DNA from: Cladophialophora immunda
Taxonomy: Eukaryota; Ascomycota; Eurotiomycetes; Chaetothyriales; Herpotrichiellaceae
Assembly: GCF_000835495.1 (NCBI RefSeq)
Contig: NW_015622547.1
Span: forward strand, 3,472,001-3,536,000
DNA: 64,000 nt
Direction of reading: 5' to 3'
Shown here in pieces: positions 34,471-45,024 of the stretch. The stretch's first letter is position 1; every line of letters starts with the position of its first letter. A model generated the notes under the pieces. That model saw only the letters and a program-made list of their open reading frames with translations, had not been told where the DNA came from and did not search any database. The translations under genes were made by a program, and so were the position numbers.

Positions 34471-35972
34471 TTATCTATGTGTTTCCACGCTAAAAAGCCC
34501 AATTTTGATTCGCCGCAGTTCGAGGAGGAACAGTCCCCCGATGATATAGCTCAAGCCTATCGACCGTCAGTAGGGCTTCTGAGCTCCGATTAGAGAGAGT
34601 TTACAACGCACCTGCGTAGAGCTGCGGGTAGAGATATGGACGGTCCGAATTTGGACGACGAAGCTCTAGTGCAATAGCCTCTGAAACTGCGTCTCTATCA
34701 GTGAGGTCACCTTCATGTGAAGTTGAAGAATCTCACCAAAGCATGGAGCAGCAGCATTCAGCCACGCAATTGCCAATAAAGATGGGAGCTCCTGCAGTCC
34801 TACAATCTCAGCAGCTATTGGTGCAACTGACTAGTCAAGGTTAGCTCTTCTGTCCTCGATGAAATGTTTCGAGCTTGCATACTATCCAGAAGACACTGTA
34901 CACGTTTCCCACCAGAAATGCAAAGACCAAAGTTGGAGCCAGTGACTCTGAGGGCACCCAAACAACCAGACAAAATATACCGCTCGCAAACGTGCAGATG
35001 AGGGCGACTGTGATTCTTCCGTAGTGGTCGGAGGCCCATCCCGCCAGGGTTCTCCCACTCGTTGTCGTCAGATTGATCAAAACCGCTGTGATGCTTGCCT
35101 TGCTCTGTGAGATCCCAAGTGAGCGCGCAAAGTCGGGAAGGGAAGATATCAGAGTCATGTATCCAAGAAGGAATAGGAATCCCCAGATCATCAGAAGCCA
35201 GACGTCCCATCGACGGAAGAACCGGACGTCGAACGGGTGCAGCGTTGGGCGTACGCTGTTGTTGCGGTCTCGCACCATGCACGAAGCAAGGAAGAGCATC
35301 ACAAAGCATATGATACCCATAATGCGAAGAGACCAAGCGAGGGAGATGTTCGTTATCATCGGCGTGATTGACGAAGAAAAAATCAGTCCCCCAATCCCGG
35401 TGCCTCCAGCCGTGATGCCCTGGGCGAAGCTGCGTTTCTTCAGAAACCATTGGCTCACCACTGGAACCGTGGAGACGTATAGCAAACCCACTCCGATACC
35501 AACCATTATACCCTGAGTGATGATGAGACTCCAAAACTGTTTTGCGAAGGAGGCGGCAATCAAGCCCCCAGAAATGAAAAAGGTGCCAAGGAGCATCGAG
35601 GTTCTTGTTCCAAAATTCCTTATCAGAATGTTAACCAGAGGTGCAACAATCATGGCTGCAGCAAAATTTGTCCCTCCAACAAACGAATACTCTAGTGGAC
35701 TCGTTCCGGGAAAGGTGTTTGCTGAGAGGTAATGAGCAAGGTAGACGCTGTAGGACTAAAAGAGTGTTAGAATGAGCCGCAAAGCCATACGGTCTAAATT
35801 CACGCACCGATACCACCCCCCAAGCCCATCCATTGACAATGAAGATGCCGACCACAACCACCCATCCATAACCTCCGTCTGGAATGTCGGGTTCCAGAGG
35901 TAGTTGATTTGTGCTCGTGATTGTGTATGCGGCTTCCTCTTCGTTCGCCTCCTCGACTTTGATGTCTGCCAT
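34471..35972 (-). CDS. MFS monocarboxylate transporter-like protein
   Basis: Five exons (35972-35808, 35755-34883, 34830-34737, 34680-34612, 34556-34471) give about 428 aa. The start DIPDGGYGWVVVVGIFIVNG and SSYSVYLAHYL are the hallmarks of the MCT group, followed by EYSFVGGTNFAAAM. Twelve hydrophobic stretches are present, with NFGTRTSMLLG and SDHYGRITVALI as loop motifs. The last exons encode VAPIAAEIVGLQELPSLLAI and EAIALELRRP, also family-typical. Such proteins import monocarboxylates or related metabolites at the plasma membrane. Here it could supply the acid activated by the nearby acyl-CoA ligase, which is inference. The ATG at 35972 was chosen because upstream codons lack a start. Confidence 0.88.
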
Positions 35973-37070
35973 GCTCGAAGCCGGGAAAATCTGGTAGTCG
36001 AGCAAGGACCAGCCTTTGTTGTTCACCGGACGCAGAAGGGACGAAAGTCACTATATGCCAATTTATGAAGTGTTGCCCTTCGCAAAATCTGAAGTGATGT
36101 AGTTCTAAGGTGCTCGAAAGTCAAGACCAGGGACAAGATCGGACTGATTGTTTTGCCTGACCCCAAAGGAGAGTCTCAATTTTGGACTGTCTGTCGGTGT
36201 GCACTCCGGGCTGGAGGGTGACCATACATCCTGCCAGCAAACGGTCAATCAAGGGCCACCCATTCAAGGCGGGTTAGAGCAAGTCGGACCATCTGATCTA
36301 CCAGCCGTGTGAGACTAGGAAATGACGGCTTCAACCCATTTGGGCCGTTCTCAGAATTCTAGATTCCCTTCCCAAACCGGCTCGCCTAGGTAACAACCTC
36401 CGCAATGCATGTGCAGATTAATGGCGGGAAGCGGAAGCGGACAGCGGAGGAGTGGACATACGCAGACCTCTGAGTATCCGACACGGTACTGAAAAGCTTC
36501 ATGAAGACCACTAGCTTGGAAAGACCCCTCTCGAGAACAACGTATCGTCAAGAGAAGTACTCATGCAGTTTGTTCCTGATTTCGTGTTTACGTACACTGG
36601 ATCTTCCCCCGATGGCATTGCCACGGAACCCGTGAGGCGTCTGCCAGCCGGGCGAGTCTGGAGTCGCATTGCTGCTTCCAATACACGGGCCAAAAGCCGC
36701 CATTCTTCAAGCAGGGCTAGATCAGACATTCCTTGCTATGCTTTTGGTTCGTTAAGAATCAAGGTGGAGGGTTGTAATAGAAGTCCCCTGTGTTATGCCA
36801 CTCCTTGAAGCCATTCACCGTCCACTAAGTCTGATCTCGTGGCAGTGGTAGCCTCGTGGCCGACGGCCCGGAAGATTAGAGGTGCTGGTAAGGGAATGAT
36901 GTATCTGAGCTGTAGAGTGATGGAGACACGAGGTCATCTCTGGCCTGGAATCGAACTTGCTTGAAACCAATCACGCAAGTAAGTTTGTATTTCTATAGAC
37001 TCTGGAACCCGCGCCTCTATCTATCTTTTAACATGACGATTGAACTTGTTATCAGGAGCGTTAGTCCAAC
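35973..37070. other. Intergenic, 1098 bp
   Basis: This is the promoter side of the monocarboxylate-type transporter and 3' side of the SKL oxidoreductase. It holds four direct CGG repeats (separate entry). No gene is recognised. Confidence 0.45.
36425..36447. promoter_or_regulatory. Four direct CGG triplets
   Basis: CGG occurs at 36425, 36432, 36438 and 36445 in the same orientation, spaced 6-7 bp start to start. It is about 450 bp upstream of the transporter start. Directly repeated CGG is one arrangement bound by Zn2Cys6 dimers. Confidence 0.35.
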
Positions 37071-38212
37071 TCAGAGCTTGCTTGATCTAGGCTGAGGAAT
37101 CTCGATAACCAATTTGCCGAATTGGCTTCCATTCTTCATGTCTTCAAAAAGGCCGTCTATAGCTCGCAGATCGAACCCCTTAACGGCCTTGGACACGACA
37201 GGCTGGAGCTTTGTTTGATTGACAAACTTGACCATGTCTTTGAATTCCTTCCTGGAACCCATTGTCGACCCCTTCACTTCAATATTCTTCAAAACTGCCG
37301 GCATAGAAAAGGGTGTACTTGGCCCAGTCGTCATACCGTAGATGACGATAGTGCCACCATGCTGGATAAAATGTTAGCTTGTACACTGTAAATGGGCAAG
37401 CCCCAGTCTCAACAGACCTTTAATAATGTCACGCCTCTCCGCACGATATCGCTGCCAGCACCATCCACTATAGCGTCCAGATAGCTACGTGATCGCGGAA
37501 GCATAGCCAGCAGTTTCTTGTCCCAGTCCTTCTCCTTATAGATCACGCCGCCCTTTGCACCGAGTCGCTTTGCCTCATCGATCTTGGCTTGAGTTCCGCT
37601 GGTAACATAGACGTTTGTGCCTATTGAGGCCGCGAACTGAAGAGCCATCAACGCAACTCCCCCGCCAATGCCGGTTATCAAGAGGTTCTTGCCTGGTCCG
37701 AGGCGATCGGTACCGCACTTCACCATGACTGCTCGCCAGGCGGTTAAAGCAGTTAGGGGCAGTGCTGCAGCGTGGACGTGATCCAGGTGAGACGGTGCCT
37801 CCTCTAACTCAGTCGCTTTGACCACCAAATACTCCTGGAGCGTCCCATTAGGCAAAGGCTTCGTGCCACCAAGGATCCTGACGTTGTTCTGATCTTCAGG
37901 TCCGTCCACCGAATCCTTCCATCCAACAGTGGGATTGATGATCACTCTTTTGCCCCTCCATTCTTGGTCGACTCCCTTTCCAAGAGAAACAACCGTGCCG
38001 CAGCCATCAGACAAAAGAGGAATACTAAACGATGTTCCCGGGTAGAGATGTTGTCGAATGAAGAGATCACGGTGGTTCAATGTTGCCGCGTGGATTTGTA
38101 CTACCACCTCGCCTTCCCCAGGTTGGGATGTTGGAACTTCGTCGAGGCTTAAGGGGTAATAGACCCGACCGGGCTTGCCGTCGACTCGAGAGATGCTTAT
38201 TGCTTTAGGCAT
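37071..38212 (-). CDS. Medium-chain (zinc-free) quinone oxidoreductase-like protein, PTS1 -SKL
   Basis: Two exons (38212-37418, 37361-37071) give about 361 aa. MDR features are ATLNHRDLFIRQ, SDGCGTVVSLGKGVD, the Rossmann segment LLITGIGGGVALMALQFAA and YLDAIVDGAGSD. The usual zinc-ligand cysteines of alcohol dehydrogenases are missing from the N-terminal half, so it belongs with quinone oxidoreductases/enoyl reductases. The C-terminus PRSSKL is a canonical peroxisomal targeting signal. It would reduce an activated double bond using NADPH in the peroxisome. It shares a 455-bp divergent promoter with TF2. Family and location are well supported; substrate unknown. Confidence 0.9.
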
Positions 38213-38667
38213 AATGTACCTGATTGCAAAATAGATACGGAATGAGCAACAAGACCTAGGCTTCAGCGACGAGTATGCATTTCGGGGCGGATCAAAATAT
38301 GATTGGGAAGGTCTCTAACGTATCTGACCGAGGCTGCCATCAGCATTTCCACCCAACCCCCGCCGGCCCAGGCTGACCTGAAGCGACAGCGACTTATCTG
38401 ACACTCTCCCGCTAGGAAGAATAGGCGGGTGAGATTCCAGGATGCCGCCCCCCCACAGATGCCCGTCGATGCGCCCATTTTCACGCCGAGCCACCAAGAA
38501 TTGTGGGGCAACTGGCGAGTCTAATTCTGCGGGGGTGTTTGACTTCAGGGGAGCGTAATAGGCCGCATCAGCAGGAGAAATACATAAATGGCGGGCATTC
38601 TGCCGCCCGCCTTGTCCGCCTTTTCGCCTCCTCCCATCTCTAGCTTTCCCACAGCAGTTCCCCGACC
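38213..38667. other. Divergent promoter between the SKL oxidoreductase and TF2, 455 bp
   Basis: The region contains a perfect GC-rich inverted repeat close to the TF2 start (separate entry), followed by two more GCCTT/CGCC-type stretches. Confidence 0.5.
38590..38611. promoter_or_regulatory. Inverted repeat GGCGGGC-N8-GCCCGCC
   Basis: Arms at 38590-38596 and 38605-38611 are exact reverse complements, ending 56 bp before the TF2 ATG. The CGG...CCG arrangement suits a Zn2Cys6 dimer, perhaps TF2 itself. Confidence 0.5.
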
Positions 38668-40855
38668 ATGGCATGCTTATACTGCCGCCGAAGGTAAGGC
38701 TCCGACAGGAACCTACTCTGTTAACATATTCCAGACCCACTGATTCAGCTCTTTGTCACAGAAAGCGGCGGTGCGATGGCCTCAAGCCCACGTGCGGAAC
38801 ATGCACGGCTAGGCAGGTCACATGTACCTATGTTCAGCGCGGCAGTGATACTTCACAGTTCGTATTGAGTGGCTTTCCAGCCCCAGGAATCCCGCCTCTG
38901 ACACCATCAGGCTTTCAGGTCCGGTCCCAACCAACCCTCCTGTCGGAAATGATTCGATCGACGCGATCACAAGTCTTCTCGAGTCACATACCGCGGCTCT
39001 GAAGGACTTGCAAGATTCATTGCGGTCGCCGAGGGCTGGCTCGGGCACCCTTCCTGTAAGCTTTGATGCTGGTAACTCCGTCGATTCGCATAACAGCATC
39101 CTCGCCGACGCCCTCGCCGACTCGATTGTTTCGCAACCAAGCCCCAGTCGATCGGTCACAAGACGACGGCGTTCGAAGCCCAAATCACCTTACATGCAAG
39201 AACAAACTTCGGAGCTTCCCCCTCTGACCATTCCTCCGGGCCATGAAGCCAGCAGCAGTAACCTTCTAAGCCTGCCGCAGGTGGAAACCTTGGCTGGAGA
39301 ATTCCCGGATGAGTTCTTCTTTCGAGTCGAGGCGCATCATGCGAAGGTCATGGAAACGTGTTCATCTAATACAGTGACCGCAGACTCGTCTGATATTCCG
39401 CAAGTAGGGCGCGAAGCTGCCGACATGTTTCTCCAAGCTTTCTTTGAGCTAGTTCATCCTTTTCATCCCATCTTCGACAGGAAGGCGTTTACTACACTCT
39501 ATGAGGATGCCTTTGCCAAGGCTCTATGCCGAAACGAGGAGTCTGGTGTTGTCTTCGTTGTTTTAGCCCTGGGAGCCGTGATCAGTGAAGATCCCGATGG
39601 CAAACATACCTTGGGCGGACGCACTATTCCTGGCATTCACTACTACAGGGCTGCGCAGCAGATTCTGATGTCGAGATGGACGCAATCCGTGGGGGGAAAT
39701 CTCCTTCTTTCGCAAGGACTGCTTTTATGTGCTTTATACCTCACATATGCGGTCCAGCCGCTGTTGGCGTGGAAGTTTGTGCACCTGGCTTCTACGAACG
39801 TGGAGCAACTTCTCATTCGGTTAGTAGTTTCAGCAGTTTGTGTCAAGGCGTTGACCGTGCAAAAGGACCAAAAACGCAGAACCAGACGAGCCTCGAGTAC
39901 AGGAGATCCTCCGCTTGAGCTGGTCTTCCTTCGTCATTGAATGGTATATCTCATCCACAGTCCCCTTCTCCTGACACTGAGGCTCACTTCGACTGATCAG
40001 CGACATCCTTGCCGAGTTTCACCAGCCACGAAGCTGCATTCAACTCCTCGCAGACAAGATGCTTTTCCCCCATTGCGGGGATCCTCCTGACACGAGCCGC
40101 ATGCTCTTCTTAGCAGAGATATCTGCTCGCTCCTTGGGCAATCGAATCCATTATTCCATTAATTTTACCGACAGCATGAGCGCCTATACTGATAGCGTGC
40201 TAGATGACGTTCCTGATGGAACAGGCATCGCGAACTCGCTGGCACCATTGATAAATGTTTGCAACGAGCTCACACGTCAATTGGAGTCGTGGTACAGTTC
40301 ATTGCCCGCTGCCATCAAACCCGAACTTGTGGTGGAAGAACCTGATCCCGACATCCAATCTTGCTTGTTACGTTGCCGCTACTGGTCTTCGATGAACAAG
40401 ATCCACAGGCCTTTCGTGCTGAAGGCCACGTCTCTGCCAACGGGGCAACAGGTCCCGCAGTATTTCCTGGAAAAATGCCAAACCTGCATCATGAGTTGCC
40501 GGATGTTTCTAAAATCAGTAGGAGGTCTGCTTGTGAGACGGACTCCGTACATATACACAGCGACACAAGGGTGAGTCGTCTCCCACCAGGCGTTGTTGTT
40601 TGAAGTCCTCATTGTACAGTCTCGCTTTCCATGGTGTCTTGCTGATACCTTTCCAGCGCTTTCGCGTCGGCCCTGATGATATCCATATCCGCTCGTTCGC
40701 CAATTCTCAAGCCGTTTGTCACGGACGTGGACGCGCTTCAGCACCTTGCCCTCGACAGACTACGGCCGTGGGCAGAAGACGGCTCTGCGGCCGAGAGTGC
40801 ATACGAAATTCTGAGTTCGATCCGTAAGAAGTTCATCTACTGCGAGAGGATGTGA
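38668..40855 (+). CDS. Zn2Cys6 transcription factor TF2 (paralogue of TF1)
   Basis: Six exons (38668-38693, 38762-38868, 38919-39819, 39866-39943, 40001-40570, 40657-40855) give about 626 aa. The zinc cluster ACLYCRRRKRRCDGLKPTC plus GTCTARQVTC begins two residues from the start. The linker IPPGHEASSSNLLSLPQV, then GEFPDEFFFRVEAHH, matches TF1 closely, as do VHPFHPIFDRKAF, SWSSFVIECDILAEFHQPRS and RLRPWAEDGS. The intron inside the zinc cluster and the last three introns are at the same places and phases as in TF1, and the fourth exon is 78 nt in both. The 50-nt second intron is the least certain, since another in-phase donor exists at 38823. It is probably the local regulator of the acyl-CoA genes; it diverges from the SKL oxidoreductase. 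Confidence 0.87.
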
Positions 40856-40992
40856 GACACAAGTCAAAAAAGTATGAAACTTTCAACGCCTTTTCGAGTT
40901 TCCAGGTCTGCATCACCAGAGCCCTGGCTTCAGGACTCAGGAGCGGTGAACCCGTCGTGCGCTCTTGGATCAGAGCTCCATAGCACGACACC

Positions 40993-42004
40993 TTACAACT
41001 TGCCTTTCTGGCGACCCTTTTCCTTCATCTTCCTCCGTTGCTCAGCAAATCTCTTATAAGGCGTGCCCTCAACCATTCTCTCTGCCAAAGCGTCCAGCGA
41101 GGTCATTATCGACAGAAGCCTTGCATCTCGTACAGATGCATTCATCAACCGTTTCGATTCCATCATGCTCAGGCCATCATTGACCTCTAATTCTTTCCTC
41201 AGATGGCCTTCCACATCTTGATGGAAAGATGTGGTGGGGAAAATCTGGTTGACCAGTCCACAAGCCTGAAGTTCCTGGGCCGTCATTTGGTGCCCGAACA
41301 TCAGAAAGTCGTTGGCTTTGTGCACTCCCATTGACTGTGCGAAGTTTACGGCAGACCCGAATTCGGGGACGAGGCCAAGCTCGGAAAATGGGGCATGGAG
41401 CCAGCAAGTGTCCGACGCAAGGACAATATCCGCTAAACAGGAACGCCGTCAGCCATCACGGACATTTCAACACGTCAAACTCGCAAATTTGAATAACGCT
41501 CTGACACGGGTTCGGACTGAGGGCTTGGAGGAAAAAGCAGGAAAATGCCACCATCACTTACCGACTCCGACGAACCAACCCGCTGCACCACCCACCGCTG
41601 GACCATTCAGGGCAAGGACCAGCACCTTTTTATGATCGACCATACTTCGGAGCAACTCAAGAACGGGCGCATAGTCGGCCAAGATTGCCACCTTTTTGTG
41701 TGCCGCGCTGGGAAACTCGCCCAGGGGGACAACGTTGTTGACATCCGCACCTGCAGAGAACTAGATATTCTGGATCAGCGCCCCCGTGTCGTCCCCCTTT
41801 CTCTTCAGCCGCGAATGGACTCACAAATCGGCCTTCACCGGTTATCACCGTCATGATGGTATCAGGATGTTCGTTCAGCTCGCGCAGAGCCGTGACAACA
41901 TCCATCATGAGATTCCCACCGAACGAATTGAGCGCTTTCGGTCGATTGAGCTTGATGGTGCCGATTTGGCCGGAGACCGTGAGAACAATGTCGGTGTACT
42001 TCAT
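40993..42004 (-). CDS. Enoyl-CoA hydratase/isomerase family, ECI-like, C-terminus -GKL
   Basis: Three exons (42004-41825, 41760-41562, 41432-40993) give about 272 aa. Marks are GTIKLNRPKALNSF, GRFFSAGADVNNV, LNGPAVGGGAAWFVG and FSELGLVPEFGSA; the last Glu is in the position used by delta3,delta2-enoyl-CoA isomerases. The C-terminus ends KGKL, a weak PTS1-like tripeptide, after a basic run that favours import. It likely acts on an enoyl-CoA in peroxisomes. It differs strongly from the AKL crotonase, so the two probably do different steps. It ends 137 bp from the TF2 3' end and shares a 983-bp divergent region with the acyl-CoA ligase gene. Confidence 0.88.
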
Positions 42005-42178
42005 GGTGTATGTTGTCTATCGGCTGCTGGGATCGTGAGGAAAGTGAGGAGCTCGAATGATATTGGGTAATGCCGAAAAGAGTCACAGCGTCTGGGAGCT
42101 ATCATCTATGGCAGCCACGGAGGTTGTTTTGAATTTCAAGTCGACCGATCAGAAGTCTCCATATATCATGAATATCGG

Positions 42179-42427
42179 TCAGTACATAATGGATGCCTTG
42201 GCACTCTGCTTCTCCTGTTGCTCGTTGTAAAATAGTCCGGATACAGCTGCCGCCAAAGTCGCCAAAGCTATAGACAAGTGCGGAGATATCCAAAATGCGG
42301 ACACATCAAAGTTCCACCGTCCTCGGAGCGGGGGCCCGCCGCCGCTCCGACGTCTGTTACGGAGGGACTCGTATAGTGCTGGTTCGGAGGTCCCTGAACT
42401 CTCGTCCACGTCGCTTACCTTATCCAT
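42179..42427 (-). CDS. Possible small single-span membrane protein
   Basis: A frame of 82 codons from ATG 42427 has an acidic start (MDKVSDVDESSG), a basic RNRRRSGGG stretch and a hydrophobic helix (HLSIALATLAAAVSGLFY) followed by a polar tail. This looks like a tail-anchored layout. No family is recognised, and a GTAAGC after codon 3 could also be a splice donor. Confidence 0.35.
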   Translation of the reverse strand: MDKVSDVDESSGTSEPALYESLRNRRRSGGGPPLRGRWNFDVSAFWISPHLSIALATLAAAVSGLFYNEQQEKQSAKASIMY

Positions 42428-42532
42428 AGTATGTAAGAGCAAGCTAGCCTCTGCCGAGCCTGGGACTCTGCTCGGTTAGGGTATGAACTGTAGAGAGTGT
42501 GAACGTGATATACCACTCCGCCAGCGGGCCGC

Positions 42533-42546
42533 CTTTTTACGGCTTC
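42533..42546 (+). promoter_or_regulatory. Shared 14-bp GC-core element, copy 3
   Basis: AGCGGGCCGCCTTT, identical to the copies at 18094 and 27559, lies 442 bp from the ligase start and 529 bp from the crotonase start. Confidence 0.55.
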
Positions 42547-42987
42547 AGCTCTGGACTTTTCACCTAGTCGATGGGGCCCCCAACCTGGCTATACACTAAT
42601 CCACCGTCGAATAGCATCGCCTGGCGCAAAGGCGCAGTGGGGTCCCAAATTGTTCAATGGCCGTTCCGGCCACGGCAAGCTGCAATGCCAGACTAAGCGG
42701 TAGAAACGCCTCGCAAGCAACCTTCCGAATGCACGGATTCGACGAGTGGTGCTGAATATATCGGCGACCAGGCCGCTCAGGTTGTTCTGCTGCTATCAAA
42801 CTCGAATACCCGACTCCCTCGGACCGGATGGGCAATCTTTACTTGAACCGAGCCCCATTGGATAGCCAATTTCCAAGTCCTAGTCTCCTAGATGATGTCC
42901 TGTTGCAGGGCTTTGAGATTTCCTTCTGATCTGATCTTCTGTGCGCTCTGGTGAGGACTTGTCTTCATCGAGTCCAATTAAGCGACA

Positions 42988-44727
42988 ATGGTATTCAAGT
43001 CGACATTTCCAGATGTCGCCATTCCCGATTGTGACATGTGGTCCTTTATTTTCGATTCAGAGCGGGACTTTCCAGACACGCAAAGTGAGACTGTCGAGAA
43101 AGCTCTGTGAAATGGCGAGATGCTCACAAGGGATGCAGTAATCTACAGAGATGGCGATGATCCTGATCGAAGATACACCTTTAACGGCGTCCGACTAGCA
43201 GCAACGGTGTTTGGGGAAGGACTCCGTCACCACTTTGACTGGCAGAAGGGCGACGTTCTGGCAATCTACGCGGCTAACGATGTCGATTTTGCCCCCGTGA
43301 TTTTCGGCGTATTCTATGCAGGCGGTATTGTGTGTCCAGCCAACTCGGCCTACACCTCAGACGAGCTCTCCTACCAGCTGCGTAATTCCGGCGCAAAGGC
43401 TTTGGTGACGACGACGGATCTTCTCCCGAAAGCCACAGTTGCCGCCAAACAGTCCGGCATCCCCGAAGACCGAATTCTGATTCTGGGTTCTCTTGAATCC
43501 TCATCGTTCCGCCACTGGTTCAATATACACAGGGACTCCGGAAGTCCGCGAATTTCACGTTGCAAGTTAAACCCGGATACGGATCTTGCGTTTCTGGTGT
43601 ATAGCTCGGGCACCACTGGGCTTCCCAAGGGCGTCATGTTGAGCCATCGCAACGTGGTGTCTGACTTGTGCCTCATCCGGGGAGCCGTGGGGCGCTGGTA
43701 TAAGCCAGGAGCAGACAGAATGCTTGGGATTATTCCATTTTTCCACATCTACGGACTTATCGGACTCATTCACCAGTGTCTTTATCGCGGGATAGAAATG
43801 GTCGTCATGCGAGCTTATACATTTGAAAGGTTCTTACGCCTGGTTCAGCAATTCAAAATCACGTTTATTTATGTCGCCCCTCCGGTCATCGTGCGTATGG
43901 CTCACGATGACTTGGTCAACAAGTACGACCTCAGCAGTGTTCGCATGATCACCAGCGGAGCAGCCCCTCTGACGGTGGAGCTCATTACCAGAGTCCATAA
44001 TCGTCTCGGCATTCCCATCAACCAAGCTTACGGCTTGTCAGAGACATCGCCGATGACACATACCCAGCCTTGGGACGAGTGGGAGACGTCGGCCGGTAGC
44101 GTCGGCAAAATGTTCCCCAACATGATTGGAAAGTTCGTTTCGTCCGAGGGAGAAGTCGAGCCAGGCGCCGTCGGGGAACTCTGGCTTGCCGGCCCAAACG
44201 TGTTCAAAGGATACTGGAAAAACGACGAGGCCACCAAATTGGCCATTGTCGAGGAGGATGGCCTCAGGTACTTGAGGACGGGCGACATTGGTTTCCAGGA
44301 CAAGAACCACAACTTCTTCATCACCGACCGTGTCAAGGACATGATTAAGTACAAGGGGTTCCAGGTCGCGCCGACCGAGCTGGAAGGGAAACTCAGCGAC
44401 CACCCCTTGGTCCGCGATGTCGCCGTTATCGGCGTATACGATCGGTCGCAGCACACCGAGGTCCCACGGGCGTATATCATGCACGCCAGCCGTGGCGGAC
44501 AGGGAGCCAACGAGGAGACCGGCGTCCCAGAAGATGAATTGAGCAGGGAGCATGCCGATGTGATTATCAAGTGGTTTGAAGCGAAAGTGGCCAACCACAA
44601 GCGCTTAAGAGGCGGCGTCAGATTTGTCGAGGCCATCCCCAAGAGTGCAGCGGGAAAGGTCTTGAAAAACCAGATCAAGCAGATGGCCAAGAGGGAAGAG
44701 GCTTTACAAAAATCAGCCAGGCTATAG
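42988..44727 (+). CDS. Acyl-CoA ligase, 4-coumarate-CoA ligase-like, PTS1 -ARL
   Basis: Two exons (42988-43084, 43139-44727) give about 561 aa. The 54-nt intron joins FPDTQ to IIYRDGDDPDRRYTF in frame. ANL superfamily motifs are complete: the P-loop YSSGTTGLPKGVMLSHRN, AYGLSETSP, GELWLAGPNVFKGYWKN, YLRTGDIG, the hinge KDMIKYKGFQVAP and the catalytic lysine in PKSAAGKVLK. It activates a carboxylic acid to an acyl-CoA through an acyl-adenylate. The C-terminus SARL fits the peroxisomal PTS1 consensus. The 4CL-like branch takes aromatic, medium-chain or other acids; the substrate cannot be fixed. Its promoter is shared with the GKL crotonase. Confidence 0.93.
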
Positions 44728-45024
44728 ACACGCGTTGGTCCAGTTGGGAGTTTAGACTGACGAGGCTGAATCACCTCTTTAGAATGGGTACGTCACTGTA
44801 GAAACTAGTCCCTAACAATTTGGGTGTCAGTACTTGGCATAATCCAAGACCCATTCATTCATGGCGAGTTTTGAGATTACTGATGCATACACATAGCCAC
44901 GGTAAACTACCAGGTACCTCCCTGTTTCCGCCAATGGTAGAGAACGCATTGTGTCTTTGGCTTGTCTAGGATAGAGCCGCTTCGACATGGCTGAACACCG
45001 ACTTCTAGGTCGAGCATACTCCCG

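Larger units (their letters stand above)
42005..42987. other. Divergent region between crotonase and acyl-CoA ligase, 983 bp
   Basis: The region holds the third exact copy of the 14-bp element and one possible small gene (both separate entries). Confidence 0.5.

Noticed and set aside
36940..36990. TTCGATTCC on the minus strand, resembling a tRNA T-loop.
   Set aside because: The flanking bases do not pair into a T-stem and no anticodon or acceptor stem could be built.
44028..44774. Long antisense frame (248 codons) opposite the acyl-CoA ligase.
   Set aside because: It mirrors a strong coding frame with conserved motifs; it is a by-product of codon use on the other strand.
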